Source of the DNA: CAYONZ01 sp964405465
GTDB lineage: Bacteria > Bdellovibrionota > Bdellovibrionia > Bdellovibrionales > JAMPXM01
Assembly: GCA_964405465.1 (NCBI GenBank)
Contig: CAYONZ010000020.1
Span: forward strand, 1 to 63,671
Direction: 5' to 3'
Length of the DNA: 63,671 nt
Positions 1 through 9,261 of this stretch are shown here, piece after piece. Numbering within the stretch: the first letter of the stretch is position 1; the number at the start of each line of letters is the position of its first letter. Position numbers and translations under genes: made by a program. Below the pieces are notes generated by a model, which saw only the letters and a program-made list of their open reading frames with translations, had not been told where the DNA came from and did not search any database.

Positions 1-2
1 CG

Positions 3-623
3 GCGCAAGCGGGCCGTGACATTCAGGCTCTCTTTGCATCAGCCTATGCCGGGCGCTGTGGATTGAATCTAATTGGACTTGCCAACACGCTCTCTGGCAG
101 CAGCTCAGCTGTTATGGTGAATCTGCTTTCGGTGATGCAAAGTTCAAGTGCATCGATGATGGCGGACTGTGTGACGGCAGAGGGCTATCTTAAATCTATT
201 TCGGCGACAGCTGCAGGGCGAACTACCGAAGAGAATCTGTTGATGGCATTTATTGGAATGGCAAAAATCGGAGCAGTACTTGCGGTGTATGCAGATACCG
301 ATGACAACGGTGTCGCGGATGGAACTTTTGATCCATGTAACGTCGCCAAATTGCCAGACGCTTATGCACGGGAAATCGCCACTGGTTTCACACTTCTCTA
401 CACAAGCATAAAGGCGGCCAATGCCTCGGTTCTGAGCTCGTTGGTCACATCACTTGATAGTTTCTGTGGTACAGGACAACCGCTTAATTCTTTGTGCAAC
501 ACTGTCGTGGCGGCGTCGTTCTCGGTAAATGATATTAAAGCAATGAATGGTTTGGTGAAGTCCACTCAATTTGGGGTAGGGAGTTGCAATGATTCAACCC
601 TCGTGACCTGTGTGTGCCCATGA
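3..623 (+). CDS. C-terminal part of a Cys-rich, probably exported protein (5' end outside window)
   Basis: The reading frame is open from the left edge, so this is the last 206 codons of a longer gene. I do not recognise the family. The visible part is rich in Ala, Ser and Thr and has eight cysteines, ending in a Cys-x-Cys-Pro tail, which fits an oxidising periplasmic or surface location. An acidic loop DTDDNGVAD (about nt 295-321) matches the D-x-D-x-N-G-x-x-D pattern of calcium-binding loops. The stop codon overlaps the ATG of the next gene (ATGA at 620-623), so the two are probably translationally coupled and the product may work with that outer-membrane barrel. Function unknown. Confidence 0.75.
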   Translation, partial: AQAGRDIQALFASAYAGRCGLNLIGLANTLSGSSSAVMVNLLSVMQSSSASMMADCVTAEGYLKSISATAAGRTTEENLLMAFIGMAKIGAVLAVYADTDDNGVADGTFDPCNVAKLPDAYAREIATGFTLLYTSIKAANASVLSSLVTSLDSFCGTGQPLNSLCNTVVAASFSVNDIKAMNGLVKSTQFGVGSCNDSTLVTCVCP

Positions 624-1849
624 GCAAAGGCACGTTGTTTTTCAAATCATCAAACGGCGCGAATTTGCCTCAAAAAATTCATCGAAACTTTGCAATGAGT
701 TTGGTTTGCAGTTTTGTGCTTTTTGTAATGCCCGCAAGAAGTGTTGCCTCGGAATCAGTGGACAGCTGGGCTTCGGTGCGCGCACTTGGAATGGGAAACG
801 CCTACACCGCAGTCGTGAGTGATGGAGATGCCTTGTTCTATAATCCAGCAGGATTGGGAAAGGCCGGCGGATTTGATTGGACGATTTTTGATCCACGCAT
901 CGGGCTTGATGGATTGACTGTTTTGCAGGCGCTGCAAGACTATCAATCGAGCTCCAATTTTGTGACATTTCTCAATAATCTTTATGGCAAACACATTTGG
1001 CTTGGTGCTGGTGCAAAATCGGTCTTGCGCGTGTCGAGTTTGGCAGCCGCGATCTACACTAGTGCTGATGCAAGTGTTGATCTTTCGAATCCAGCTTATC
1101 CCTATATGAACTTAAACTATTTTGCTGACTTGGGATATGCAGCTGGCGGCGCTATTCCATTTATTCCTCAGGTATTTTATTTGGGGATGACAGCCAGACG
1201 TATCACTCGCACTGGGACCAATTTGCCTTTGGGGCCGAGTTCGTTAGCGACGCTTACCAATTCTGCGATTCAAGCACAGCTTGCCAATCGGGGCGTTGGC
1301 TATGGACTCGATCTTGGATTGGTGCTTACGGTTCCTTCACCCATCAAGCCGACGTTGTCATTCACCTGGAGAAATGCCGGGGTGACGCAATTCACACTTG
1401 AATCTGGCACGACGGCGCCTGACAGAATCATGGATGAAATGATTTTTGGTGCCGCTCTGGAGATTGATGTGCCTCTGGTGACCATCACTCCGAGTTTTGA
1501 CTATCGTCACTTCAATGATCCATCAATGCAGTTGGGAAAAAAGCTGCACATGGGCGTGGAAATTGACTTGCCACTCATTGACATTCGCGCAGGACTTCAC
1601 CAAGGTTATTACACGCTCGGCGCAGGATTGAGTCTTGGACTGATTCGTTTTGATGCTGCCACTTATGGAGTTGAACTGGGGGAATACCCTGGACAAAAAG
1701 AAGATCGGCGTTACATAGCGCAGATGACTTTGGAAATCGGTTTTGATTCAAGTCTCTTTGGTGGTAGCGGTGGAGCAGACGGAAAAGGCGGGTCCGGATC
1801 AGGTTCGGGCGGTAGTGGCGCTGGTCGTAAACTAAAACTAAGACGGTAA
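620..1849 (+). CDS. Outer-membrane beta-barrel protein, PorV/FadL-like
   Basis: The 409-aa product starts with a long positively charged n-region and a hydrophobic stretch ending near Ser-Val-Ala, a likely signal peptide. The mature start contains the hallmark Arg-Ala-Leu-Gly-Met-Gly-Asn-Ala-Tyr followed by a Phe-Tyr-Asn-Pro-Ala-Gly-Leu motif. This is typical of the PorV/UPF0164/FadL-like barrels, in which the N-terminal segment enters the barrel lumen. Alternating beta-type segments follow, and the C-terminus is a Gly/Ser-rich linker ending in a basic tail. I chose ATG 620, which overlaps the upstream stop, over an in-frame GTG at 614. Members act in transport of hydrophobic compounds or in protein secretion; the substrate here is unknown. 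The addB-like gene follows 9 nt downstream. Confidence 0.75.
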   Translation: MSKGTLFFKSSNGANLPQKIHRNFAMSLVCSFVLFVMPARSVASESVDSWASVRALGMGNAYTAVVSDGDALFYNPAGLGKAGGFDWTIFDPRIGLDGLTVLQALQDYQSSSNFVTFLNNLYGKHIWLGAGAKSVLRVSSLAAAIYTSADASVDLSNPAYPYMNLNYFADLGYAAGGAIPFIPQVFYLGMTARRITRTGTNLPLGPSSLATLTNSAIQAQLANRGVGYGLDLGLVLTVPSPIKPTLSFTWRNAGVTQFTLESGTTAPDRIMDEMIFGAALEIDVPLVTITPSFDYRHFNDPSMQLGKKLHMGVEIDLPLIDIRAGLHQGYYTLGAGLSLGLIRFDAATYGVELGEYPGQKEDRRYIAQMTLEIGFDSSLFGGSGGADGKGGSGSGSGGSGAGRKLKLRR

Positions 1850-1858
1850 CCGTAGACG

Positions 1859-4729
1859 ATGCTCAAACTTGAATTTCTAGCACAGGCCGACGATGTGCTT
1901 TTGCACTTCGCAAAATTTGATCCCATGTCGTCGACATGGTTGGTTTCGGATTTGCGGTCGAAACTCTATTTACAAAAAAAGTGTATTCAAAATGAAGTCT
2001 TTTTGCCGGGAGACTCATTTTTGCGAGCCAGTGAGCTTTGGCGAAAGATTTTGCTGCGTGTTCGTCCAGAGTTGCAGGTGATTTCGCGAGAGTTCGCACT
2101 GACTTTGATTGGCGATCACATGAGTCGTTTGACCTCTGGGTGGGCTCGATCTCCTGGTGCTCCGCAAACGGCCTACCAGTACCTCACACAATTGATGCCG
2201 CTTTTGTCACATGTTGAATCTTATGAACTCATGCAAACTTGGTTCACCGAAAATGAGGAGAGCCATGTTCGATGGGGCCATTGGTATGAGCTGTGTCGGG
2301 AGTTATGGAGTATTTTTTTGCAAGAAGGATTCGTGGTGGCTCCATGGATCTCTGGGGTTCTTGTGAATGAACCTGGACTTGAAGAGGTTTGGGGTCGTGA
2401 TTTGTATGTAGAACTTGGCGCTGAACTAAATCAAATTGAATCCGAACTTTTGATCCGCTTGTCAAAAAAGAACGACGTTACGGTTTTTGTTCCCAATCCT
2501 GTTTGGCGCAAAGATTTTGCAAAGACGCTTTGGGCCTATGATCATCTCATCGCAAATATTCCAAATTTAAAATGGCCAGCGATGGCTGCGGCCACTGTGG
2601 ATTCGAAAAATCATGGTGAATTCTCAGATGTTAAAAATTCGAAAATCGGTCGGAAAAAATTTAAAAAAATGACCACTATGTTGGGCGAAGTGAAAGAGGC
2701 GATCGTCCAAGTGCGTGAGTGGCTTGAACAGGGAACCTCGGCCACTGAGATTTCTATTGTGGCACCTGATATTGAAGTTTACTGGCCAGTGTTGCGTCCC
2801 TATCTAGAGATTGAAGGAATTCCCGTCAACAAAGATTTACAGTCGCAGCTCCATACATTTTTGGACTTCTCTCGGTGGCTAGCGCAGATGCGTATGCAGT
2901 CTGGGTCAGTTGATGAAGTGGATTTGGAGTTGGTGGTCTTCGATCAAAATCCGGTTTTAAGCTTTGAGCGATTTCGAGTTTTGTTTTCACATATCTATGA
3001 TCAACGAGATTTTTCGCGCGAAGTACAAATTGAAAAAATATTTTCGCAAACTCTTTCGCAGGAAGCGCTTTTGTCCCGCGATGAATTCGTGGCTTGGAGT
3101 TTGAAATGGGCGGCGTCTGAGGCGACGGAGCTTCCACAAAGAAGTGAGATGCGCAATGACATGGTGAATGTCGAGAGGTTAGAAATTCTGTTCAAAAGAT
3201 TTCTGGCAGAGGTTCCTGAGTCAGCTCGATTGCAATTGCGACAGTGGCTCAATTATCTGCAGCAACTTGCTTCACGAATCGATGTTGTGGTTGATGATGC
3301 AAAAACTCAGGCCAAACAAGATGGGGTGAACGTCGTCTCAATCGGATCGGCTCAGGCGTCTCCAGCCTCAAAAATCGTGATGATGGGGCTTACAGAACCA
3401 GCCTTACGCAGTCATATAGACACTTCAATAGTGTTTGCAGACGTGCTATCGATTCGGCATCATACTGGATTTCAAATGTTCTCCGCTGATCAATCGAAAT
3501 TGGCTTTTGAAGCAAAATGGGTGATGCATAATGAGAGGCGTGAATATTTATTGATGGTACCAGAAACTGATTTTTCAGGATCAGTTCAAGCTCCAGCATG
3601 GATGTGGCTCGAAGGTGCAATTATACAGGACCCGACGCTTGCAGTTTCGATTCCACAGAAAACTCGCTGGGATGATGTTCAACAAGCAGGTTTGTCGGTC
3701 ATAGGTGAGATTCGTGGGTGGTCAGAGACCCGCAGCAATATTTTGGCCAAGGCCCTTCGCTGGGACATGGGCGAAGAAGAACTGCCGCTTCTTCAGAGTG
3801 TGCCGCTTTCACAGGTATCAGCATCAGGTCTTGAAGCCTATTTAGAGTGTCCGTTTGTCTTTGCTGCAACTCGATTGTTTAGATTGAGCGATGACCCGGT
3901 ATTGGATCTTGATGTTGATGCCGCAACTCGCGGGCGTTTAATGCATGCGATTTTACAGAATGTCATTCACAAGAGTTTCAATCCCGCGATATCGGATGCA
4001 GAGCTGGATGGAATATTCGAAAACATTCGAAAAGAAAAGAAACTAGAATTTGGTGAAGAAAAAATATGGCTTCGGATAAAACAACAAAATTTAGAATTGC
4101 TCAAAAAGGTGATCGCATTTGAAATTGAATGGCGAAAGAATTGGCCAGAAACTCAGACCGAGTTTACCGAGTTGCGCATCCAGGGCTTTCTGGATCTGAC
4201 CACTGGTGAGCTCAGCACAGATGAGCGTGAGGGCACATTGCGCGTTTCTGGATCGATAGATCGGGTGGACGTAGATAAAGCTGGACGTGCGGTCATTATT
4301 GATTACAAATCTTCGGCGAATTCCCTAAGCCAATTTGGATCTTGGCTTGCTAATGATCAACTGCAGCTGCTTTTCTATTCCCAAGCACTTGAGCATGGGC
4401 TGGGGCAGACAGTTGCTTCAGAGTTGGGCGCAAGTGCTGTGAAGCGAGAAGTCGTAGGTGCATTTTATTATGTGCCTCGATCTCTGAATAGAGAAATGGG
4501 ATTTAAGGTCACTGACCAAGAGCAGAATCTGTTTTCGGCCGATGACCGAAAGAAAAACAAATTGTCGAAAATCGAAAAAGAAAAGTTAATTGGGCAGTTG
4601 AATGAAAAGGTTGCGGACGTCGTTCAACATATGAAGCGCGGATACTTTCAAGCTATTCCCAAAGACAAAAAAACTTGTACCACTTGCCAATGGAGTCTAT
4701 TGTGTCGAGCGCCGCATTTGAGCAAATGA
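1859..4729 (+). CDS. addB: AddB-like subunit of a helicase-nuclease, PD-(D/E)XK nuclease with Fe-S cysteines
   Basis: This 956-aa protein should be the B subunit of an AddAB-type double-strand-break resection enzyme that loads RecA in place of RecBCD. The C-terminal third has a RecB-family nuclease core (Gly-Ser-Ile-Asp-Arg-Val-Asp, then Ile-Asp-Tyr-Lys-Ser, about nt 4252-4314). Four cysteines at about residues 664, 940, 943 and 949 give the C-(n)-C-x2-C-x5-C pattern that ligates the AddB 4Fe-4S cluster. No Walker A motif is visible at the N-terminus, so the helicase half looks inactive, as expected for the scanning subunit of some AddB groups. The 3' end overlaps the addA-like gene by 4 nt at ATG 4726. 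Confidence 0.82.
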   Translation: MLKLEFLAQADDVLLHFAKFDPMSSTWLVSDLRSKLYLQKKCIQNEVFLPGDSFLRASELWRKILLRVRPELQVISREFALTLIGDHMSRLTSGWARSPGAPQTAYQYLTQLMPLLSHVESYELMQTWFTENEESHVRWGHWYELCRELWSIFLQEGFVVAPWISGVLVNEPGLEEVWGRDLYVELGAELNQIESELLIRLSKKNDVTVFVPNPVWRKDFAKTLWAYDHLIANIPNLKWPAMAAATVDSKNHGEFSDVKNSKIGRKKFKKMTTMLGEVKEAIVQVREWLEQGTSATEISIVAPDIEVYWPVLRPYLEIEGIPVNKDLQSQLHTFLDFSRWLAQMRMQSGSVDEVDLELVVFDQNPVLSFERFRVLFSHIYDQRDFSREVQIEKIFSQTLSQEALLSRDEFVAWSLKWAASEATELPQRSEMRNDMVNVERLEILFKRFLAEVPESARLQLRQWLNYLQQLASRIDVVVDDAKTQAKQDGVNVVSIGSAQASPASKIVMMGLTEPALRSHIDTSIVFADVLSIRHHTGFQMFSADQSKLAFEAKWVMHNERREYLLMVPETDFSGSVQAPAWMWLEGAIIQDPTLAVSIPQKTRWDDVQQAGLSVIGEIRGWSETRSNILAKALRWDMGEEELPLLQSVPLSQVSASGLEAYLECPFVFAATRLFRLSDDPVLDLDVDAATRGRLMHAILQNVIHKSFNPAISDAELDGIFENIRKEKKLEFGEEKIWLRIKQQNLELLKKVIAFEIEWRKNWPETQTEFTELRIQGFLDLTTGELSTDEREGTLRVSGSIDRVDVDKAGRAVIIDYKSSANSLSQFGSWLANDQLQLLFYSQALEHGLGQTVASELGASAVKREVVGAFYYVPRSLNREMGFKVTDQEQNLFSADDRKKNKLSKIEKEKLIGQLNEKVADVVQHMKRGYFQAIPKDKKTCTTCQWSLLCRAPHLSK

Positions 4730-7700
4730 GAAATGAAATTGTCAGGGCAGGTGCTGGAGCAGGTAAAACCTATCGGTTGACACATCAAGTGGCTGGCGCT
4801 GCGCTGAAGTATTTTGCTGAGAACCAACGATGGCCTCACGTCGTCATCACCACATTTACACGAAAGGCAACGCAGGAGTTACGCGAGCGATTGATGCTTT
4901 TGGCACTCAAAGAAAAGCCCGAATTGGCTGAGTTTGTGACCTCCAGAAGTTACCTTTTTGTCTCGACTATGCATGGTGTTTTGGACATGTATCTAAAACG
5001 CTATGGCGGTGCGATGGGGCTTGATCCCTCGTATAAGATCTTGAATGAGTATCAGGCCGAAAAACTTTGTAAGTCGGTTTTGAAGACCATTTTGTTTGAG
5101 CAAGACCGCTATAACTTCAAAGATTTTTCATTTGCGCAGCTGATGGACCTTTGTCGTTCATTCAATCAAAAGGTCTATCTGCATGAGAAAGTTAGAGTCT
5201 TGCACGTCGATGATTTTAAGGCGCTATTTGTTGAGAAACTCAACGCTATTTTGAGTAGAGTTGAGGATACTGTTTCTCAAGTTAGGTCAGAGACAAACAA
5301 GACTGACTGGCTCGCGATGTGTGAGGCGCTTGACAAAATCAAACGTGATTTGCGTGAGGGTTTGTGGCTCAGTTGTCGTGAAAATATTCTGGATCAATTG
5401 GATGAAGTGACCAAGGGTAGAACCAGCTCCAAGGCGCCTCCTGTTTCTGATGAAACAAATGAATTGGCTGTTCAAACACTGAAAGATCTCAAAGAGCTCC
5501 GTGAAGAGATTTACAACCCCGAAATATGGCAGAAGCTGAGTGCGGTCTATCAAGAGTTTTCATTATTAGCTCAAGAATTTTCAGAGACATTGCTTGCAAA
5601 AAAAATGACCAAGGGAGTGATTGAGATTCATGACCTCGAAATTCTCGCGCGCCTTTTGATGAAGCGTTTTCCGGAGACGGCGTCTTCTTTTGCTTCGCAA
5701 TGGAATTATTGGATGATTGATGAGTTTCAAGATACCAGTCCTATGCAAATTGAGATTATGCGCGACTTGATTGGCGATCGACCTACTTTTGTCGTTGGTG
5801 ATCCACAACAGAGCATTTATCTTTTTCGGGGAGCTCGATCGGAGGTATTTCAGGCCAAAGAGGCAGAGTATAAAAGCAAAGGAGAGGCCTTTGATTTTTT
5901 GCAAAAAAACTATCGCTCACACCCTTCTTACCTTGAATTTCTCAATGATTTCTTTGCAAGCTATGAATGCGAGTTTGCCCCGATGGTGGCTAAGGGTGCG
6001 ACCGATGGCGAACATCTTGCGGCCACATTTTTATGTTTGCAGCTTTCTCATGATGAGTCCCAAGCGGATTCCACAGCAAAGGCCGTAGTGAGCGGTACCG
6101 AGCTGCGAGCTCGACAGATGGCACGTGCTCTCGAAAATGAAACTCTAGCCATAGTTTCACATGTTCAAAAGCTTTTACGCGAAGGTTCACATGCTGGAGA
6201 GATTTGTGTCTTGGGCCGAACCAACCGCGCTTTGTTGGAGATTGCCCAGGTATTGAATCAATACGGCCTCTCAACCCATGTGCACGCCTCGAGTGGTTTT
6301 TTTGATCGACGCGAAATACAAGATCTTCTCGCGGTCTTGAAGTTTATTGTTAATCCTCATGACAATTTTAATCTGCTCCAGGTTTTGCGGTCGCCGTGGT
6401 TCAGAATTGACGATTCGGATTTGATTCGACTTTGTCATGACAGGGTGAAAAGCAAAGACCCCGGTTCAATGTGGAATTTTGTAAGCCGTCTCAATGTGCA
6501 GGAGAACCTTCTGGCCATTGCCGATCTGCGCGAGGTTCTTAAGGAGCGAGAGAGTAAATCGATTTCTCATATTTTGATGAATGTTGTTGAGGCCTATGGA
6601 TTTGTTGATCTTGCACATTTGCACGATGTGAGCGGCAGAAGAGAGTCTAATATTTGGAAGCTTCTCACGCAACTCGCTCAAGAAGAAAAGCAAGTGGGTT
6701 TCAATTATCTAAGTTTTATTTCAGGGACACTGAAGGCCCTTTCTACCGAATCAGGTGCTGAGGAGGGCGATGCTATCGCTGCAGTTGAACCAAATAGAAT
6801 TAATTTAATGACCATTCATGCTTCAAAAGGTTTAGAATTTGAGCATGTGATTTTGCCACGTGTACATCAGGCTCCTCGAGTCACGGGATTTGAAGACTTC
6901 ACTTTTCACGAAGATCGAGGCCTTTGGTCATTTCGCGCTCCAGTTGGAGAGGACCAAGAGAAAGTCGCTTCACTTCTCGAAAAGAGTTGGCTTGAGAAAT
7001 ATGCCAATCATGAAAGGGCAGAGCACCACCGAGTTTTGTACGTCGCGATGACTAGGGCGGTGAAATCGATATTTGTGAGTTGGGTGAATTCAGTAGAGAA
7101 AAATTCTTGGGCGAATGGATTAGGTGTGGATCTTGAGCCCGGTGAACATCGCGAAAAAAACTACCGTTACCTGGTGCTTGAGAATTTTGAAAATCCAGTA
7201 AGCAATCGTGCGGATGCTGACGGCATTCGTTCTGTGACTATAACCGCCCCAGAAGGCTCCTCTTTGGTGCGTGAGGTGTTCAAGACGGCGCAGTCCTCCT
7301 GGTTGACCTCGAGGTCGGTCACGCAAATTATTGAGGGCGAAACCCAAAATGGGCAAGTGACGGTTAAAAAAAATGCGACCAAGATTGCTGATCGATTGCG
7401 AATTGCGAACACCGGGACACTGGTTCACAAATTGATGGAATTGATGAAATATCCTTCTCGTGAAAAGTTAGAACTCTTGGTTGCGAAATGGTTTCCAAAT
7501 CGCGAAGAAGAAATTCTCGAGGCGATTGGCTATTTGCAAAATTTTTCGTCGCCATCAGTTTTGGAATTGATACATGCTGGAGAGGTGGAGTGGGGCTTCG
7601 CATTTCTAGATCAACAAGGAAACGAAAAGATTTTAATTGAAGGGCAAGTTGATCTCTGGGGGCGAGATCGAGACGGCCAGCTCTGGATTGTCGATTACAA

Positions 7701-7857
7701 AACTGGAAGCGATGTGCATCGTGAGAAGGCCTTTCAACAGATGAAAATTTACGGGCGTGCCCTGCAGGCAGCCAAGGTGGCTCAGGCAGGTGAAACCATT
7801 CATCTTTTGGCGCTCTATCCGTTTTTGCAGAAGGCCTATCAGGAAGTGATGTCTTAA
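4726..7857 (+). CDS. addA: AddA-like UvrD-family helicase with C-terminal RecB-type nuclease
   Basis: The 1043-aa ATP-dependent 3'-5' helicase/nuclease pairs with the upstream AddB-like protein in end resection for recombination. All superfamily 1 motifs are visible: Walker A GAGAGKT (residues 9-15), DEFQDTSPMQ (about 332), GDPQQSIYLFRGA (about 358), NYRSHP, the IHASKGLEF box (about 698), and LYVAMTRA. A RecB-family nuclease follows, with Gln-Val-Asp then VDYKTGS near residue 990. Start choice: ATG 4726 overlaps the addB stop (ATGA) and puts Walker A at the very N-terminus; ATG 4690 in the same frame would add 12 residues and cannot be excluded. Probably co-transcribed with addB. Confidence 0.88.
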   Translation: MRNEIVRAGAGAGKTYRLTHQVAGAALKYFAENQRWPHVVITTFTRKATQELRERLMLLALKEKPELAEFVTSRSYLFVSTMHGVLDMYLKRYGGAMGLDPSYKILNEYQAEKLCKSVLKTILFEQDRYNFKDFSFAQLMDLCRSFNQKVYLHEKVRVLHVDDFKALFVEKLNAILSRVEDTVSQVRSETNKTDWLAMCEALDKIKRDLREGLWLSCRENILDQLDEVTKGRTSSKAPPVSDETNELAVQTLKDLKELREEIYNPEIWQKLSAVYQEFSLLAQEFSETLLAKKMTKGVIEIHDLEILARLLMKRFPETASSFASQWNYWMIDEFQDTSPMQIEIMRDLIGDRPTFVVGDPQQSIYLFRGARSEVFQAKEAEYKSKGEAFDFLQKNYRSHPSYLEFLNDFFASYECEFAPMVAKGATDGEHLAATFLCLQLSHDESQADSTAKAVVSGTELRARQMARALENETLAIVSHVQKLLREGSHAGEICVLGRTNRALLEIAQVLNQYGLSTHVHASSGFFDRREIQDLLAVLKFIVNPHDNFNLLQVLRSPWFRIDDSDLIRLCHDRVKSKDPGSMWNFVSRLNVQENLLAIADLREVLKERESKSISHILMNVVEAYGFVDLAHLHDVSGRRESNIWKLLTQLAQEEKQVGFNYLSFISGTLKALSTESGAEEGDAIAAVEPNRINLMTIHASKGLEFEHVILPRVHQAPRVTGFEDFTFHEDRGLWSFRAPVGEDQEKVASLLEKSWLEKYANHERAEHHRVLYVAMTRAVKSIFVSWVNSVEKNSWANGLGVDLEPGEHREKNYRYLVLENFENPVSNRADADGIRSVTITAPEGSSLVREVFKTAQSSWLTSRSVTQIIEGETQNGQVTVKKNATKIADRLRIANTGTLVHKLMELMKYPSREKLELLVAKWFPNREEEILEAIGYLQNFSSPSVLELIHAGEVEWGFAFLDQQGNEKILIEGQVDLWGRDRDGQLWIVDYKTGSDVHREKAFQQMKIYGRALQAAKVAQAGETIHLLALYPFLQKAYQEVMS

Positions 7858-7900
7858 ATTGATTCACTTGCCGTCTGTTTTTTGTTTATAAAAATGTCTT

Positions 7901-8061
7901 TAGGGCGTGTCCTCAATTGGCTAGCCTACTACGCAAAAGCAATAGAAATGAATTGGGCGTTGCTCGTCGTCGAAATAGCACCACTATTTCTCCTCCTCGT
8001 GCCTTCAGCTCATTTCTATTGCTTCCGCTCGCGACGTCCGACCAATTGAGGACACGCCCTA
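7901..8061. mobile_element. MITE-like hairpin element with 18-20 bp terminal inverted repeats
   Basis: The ends are perfect inverted copies: GGGCGTGTCCTCAATTGG at 7903-7920 and its reverse complement at 8042-8059, each bordered by TA, which suggests a TA target duplication. Internally AAGCAATAGAAATGA (about 7937-7951) is mirrored by the complementary sequence at about 8010-8024, and GAAATAG/CTATTTC pairs lie near the centre. The single strand should fold into one long imperfect hairpin. It has no coding capacity; a short open frame across it reflects only the repeat. It fills most of the gap between addA and the next gene. Diverged relatives lie at about 25533 and 33919. No transposase gene is in the window. 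Confidence 0.75.
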
Positions 8062-8140
8062 ACAGACTCTCCTTGAGCTCAAATGATTTGAATTTGAAGA
8101 TCAGCTTTCAATTGTTGGATGTATTTTCCGATAAGATGCC

Positions 8141-9052
8141 ATGACTGATGCCAGTTTGGATTCCGGAATATTTTTTAGAATCATCCTTGTTCTGGGGGTG
8201 ATGATAATGATGCAAGTCCTTGTTCGGCGGGATCGAGATTCAGGGGCACGCGATGCCAGCAGTGCAAAAGCTGGAGATTTGTTTTATAGCAACGGTTTAG
8301 TATTGCATTTGCTTTTGATGGCCTCAGCTTTATCAGCCGCCTTTTTTGGTGTTGGTGGCCTGGTGGCCAGCCCATGGTTGTTTTTAGGTAGTGTTCTTTT
8401 TGCAGCTTATTTTTTGAATCTCCTCAGAGAAAGATTGCGATACTTTGAGCTAACTGAAAAAGGTTTGGTCCTTCATGATCGACTATTCAAGACGCAAAAA
8501 TCCATTGATTTCGCTCAAATTAAGAATCTTCGCTTTGAGCAAGTCAATGGTACTTATTTTGCTCAAATTGCTTTGCTCCCAGAGGTAGAGGTCAATGAGT
8601 CGGCAATTGGGGAAATGAAGGTTCACTCGTCAAAAAATTCTGACGAAAAGATTCGCTTTGCAGTATATGGGCGCGAAGTCTATCGATTGATGATCTATTT
8701 GAATGAAAAATTTGAGGCCAAATGGAAAGCCGAAATCGAGGGTCGTGAGCAATGGGCCTTTGAGTTTTTGACTGGTGGTTTTTCTGCCCAAGAAATTTTG
8801 CTCAAGATTTTACCTAACCGCTTTGAGTACTTAAAAAACGAGAAACGGGTGGCGTTGCTTTTTGATGAAATTGTTGAAATGCGTGCTGTTTCTCCTGGGG
8901 TAGAACTTGAAAATCGTGACGGTGAGTTGTTCACGTTTTTCCCTTCATTTGATTCAAGAAACCAGTATCTGTTCCGCCGGTTTGTTCAAACGGTTGCGGA
9001 GCGGTCTCCGCATTTGAATCATATTCGTGAAATCCTTCGCAAATCGGCCTAG
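8141..9052 (+). CDS. Membrane protein with a PH-like soluble domain, function unknown
   Basis: This 303-aa protein has an N-terminal hydrophobic helix (residues 10-28) and a hydrophobic pair around residues 50-90. It is then largely soluble and alternates beta and alpha character. The segment just after the membrane helices (Phe-Glu-Leu-Thr-Glu-Lys-Gly-Leu onward) resembles bacterial PH-like domains that often follow two transmembrane helices, but I cannot confirm this without a profile search. A second similar beta-rich block occupies the last 90 residues. It stands alone, downstream of the MITE-like element. No operon partner and no function can be assigned. Confidence 0.7.
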   Translation: MTDASLDSGIFFRIILVLGVMIMMQVLVRRDRDSGARDASSAKAGDLFYSNGLVLHLLLMASALSAAFFGVGGLVASPWLFLGSVLFAAYFLNLLRERLRYFELTEKGLVLHDRLFKTQKSIDFAQIKNLRFEQVNGTYFAQIALLPEVEVNESAIGEMKVHSSKNSDEKIRFAVYGREVYRLMIYLNEKFEAKWKAEIEGREQWAFEFLTGGFSAQEILLKILPNRFEYLKNEKRVALLFDEIVEMRAVSPGVELENRDGELFTFFPSFDSRNQYLFRRFVQTVAERSPHLNHIREILRKSA

Positions 9053-9057
9053 GAGCT

Positions 9058-9072
9058 GTCAAAACTTTTGAC
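9058..9072. promoter_or_regulatory. Palindrome GTCAAAA-C-TTTTGAC
   Basis: A perfect 7-bp inverted repeat with one central base lies 6 nt after the preceding stop codon. It has no T-tract, so it is not a standard terminator. It could be an operator or a weak 3' structure. Confidence 0.3.
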
Positions 9073-9132
9073 GGTCTTAGTGTCATTACAAGAACAATTG
9101 AAAAATCAAAAATGTCACTTTTCTTGAGGTGT

Positions 9133-9148
9133 AGTTTTAGGTAAAACT
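9133..9148. promoter_or_regulatory. Operator-like palindrome AGTTTTA-GG-TAAAACT
   Basis: A perfect 7-bp inverted repeat with a 2-bp spacer lies about 115 bp upstream of the GTG start at 9262. The loop is too short for a stable RNA hairpin, so a dimeric DNA-binding protein is the more natural reading. Its regulator is unknown. Confidence 0.3.
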
Positions 9149-9261
9149 CCTACGTTAATGTCTGTGTGCCGTGTGCAATGGGAGTCAGACATTTTGAATT
9201 TGTTGTTCCAGTTCAATCCCCATTTGCTGATAAAAACCGTTGATTAAAAAAGTAGGAAACC

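Noticed and set aside
7364..7867. 167-codon minus-strand frame at the end of addA
   Set aside because: Lies opposite the conserved helicase/nuclease end; no start signal.
7917..8144. Short open frame across the MITE-like element
   Set aside because: It lies almost wholly in the inverted-repeat hairpin, has no start signal, and its sequence is explained by the repeat.
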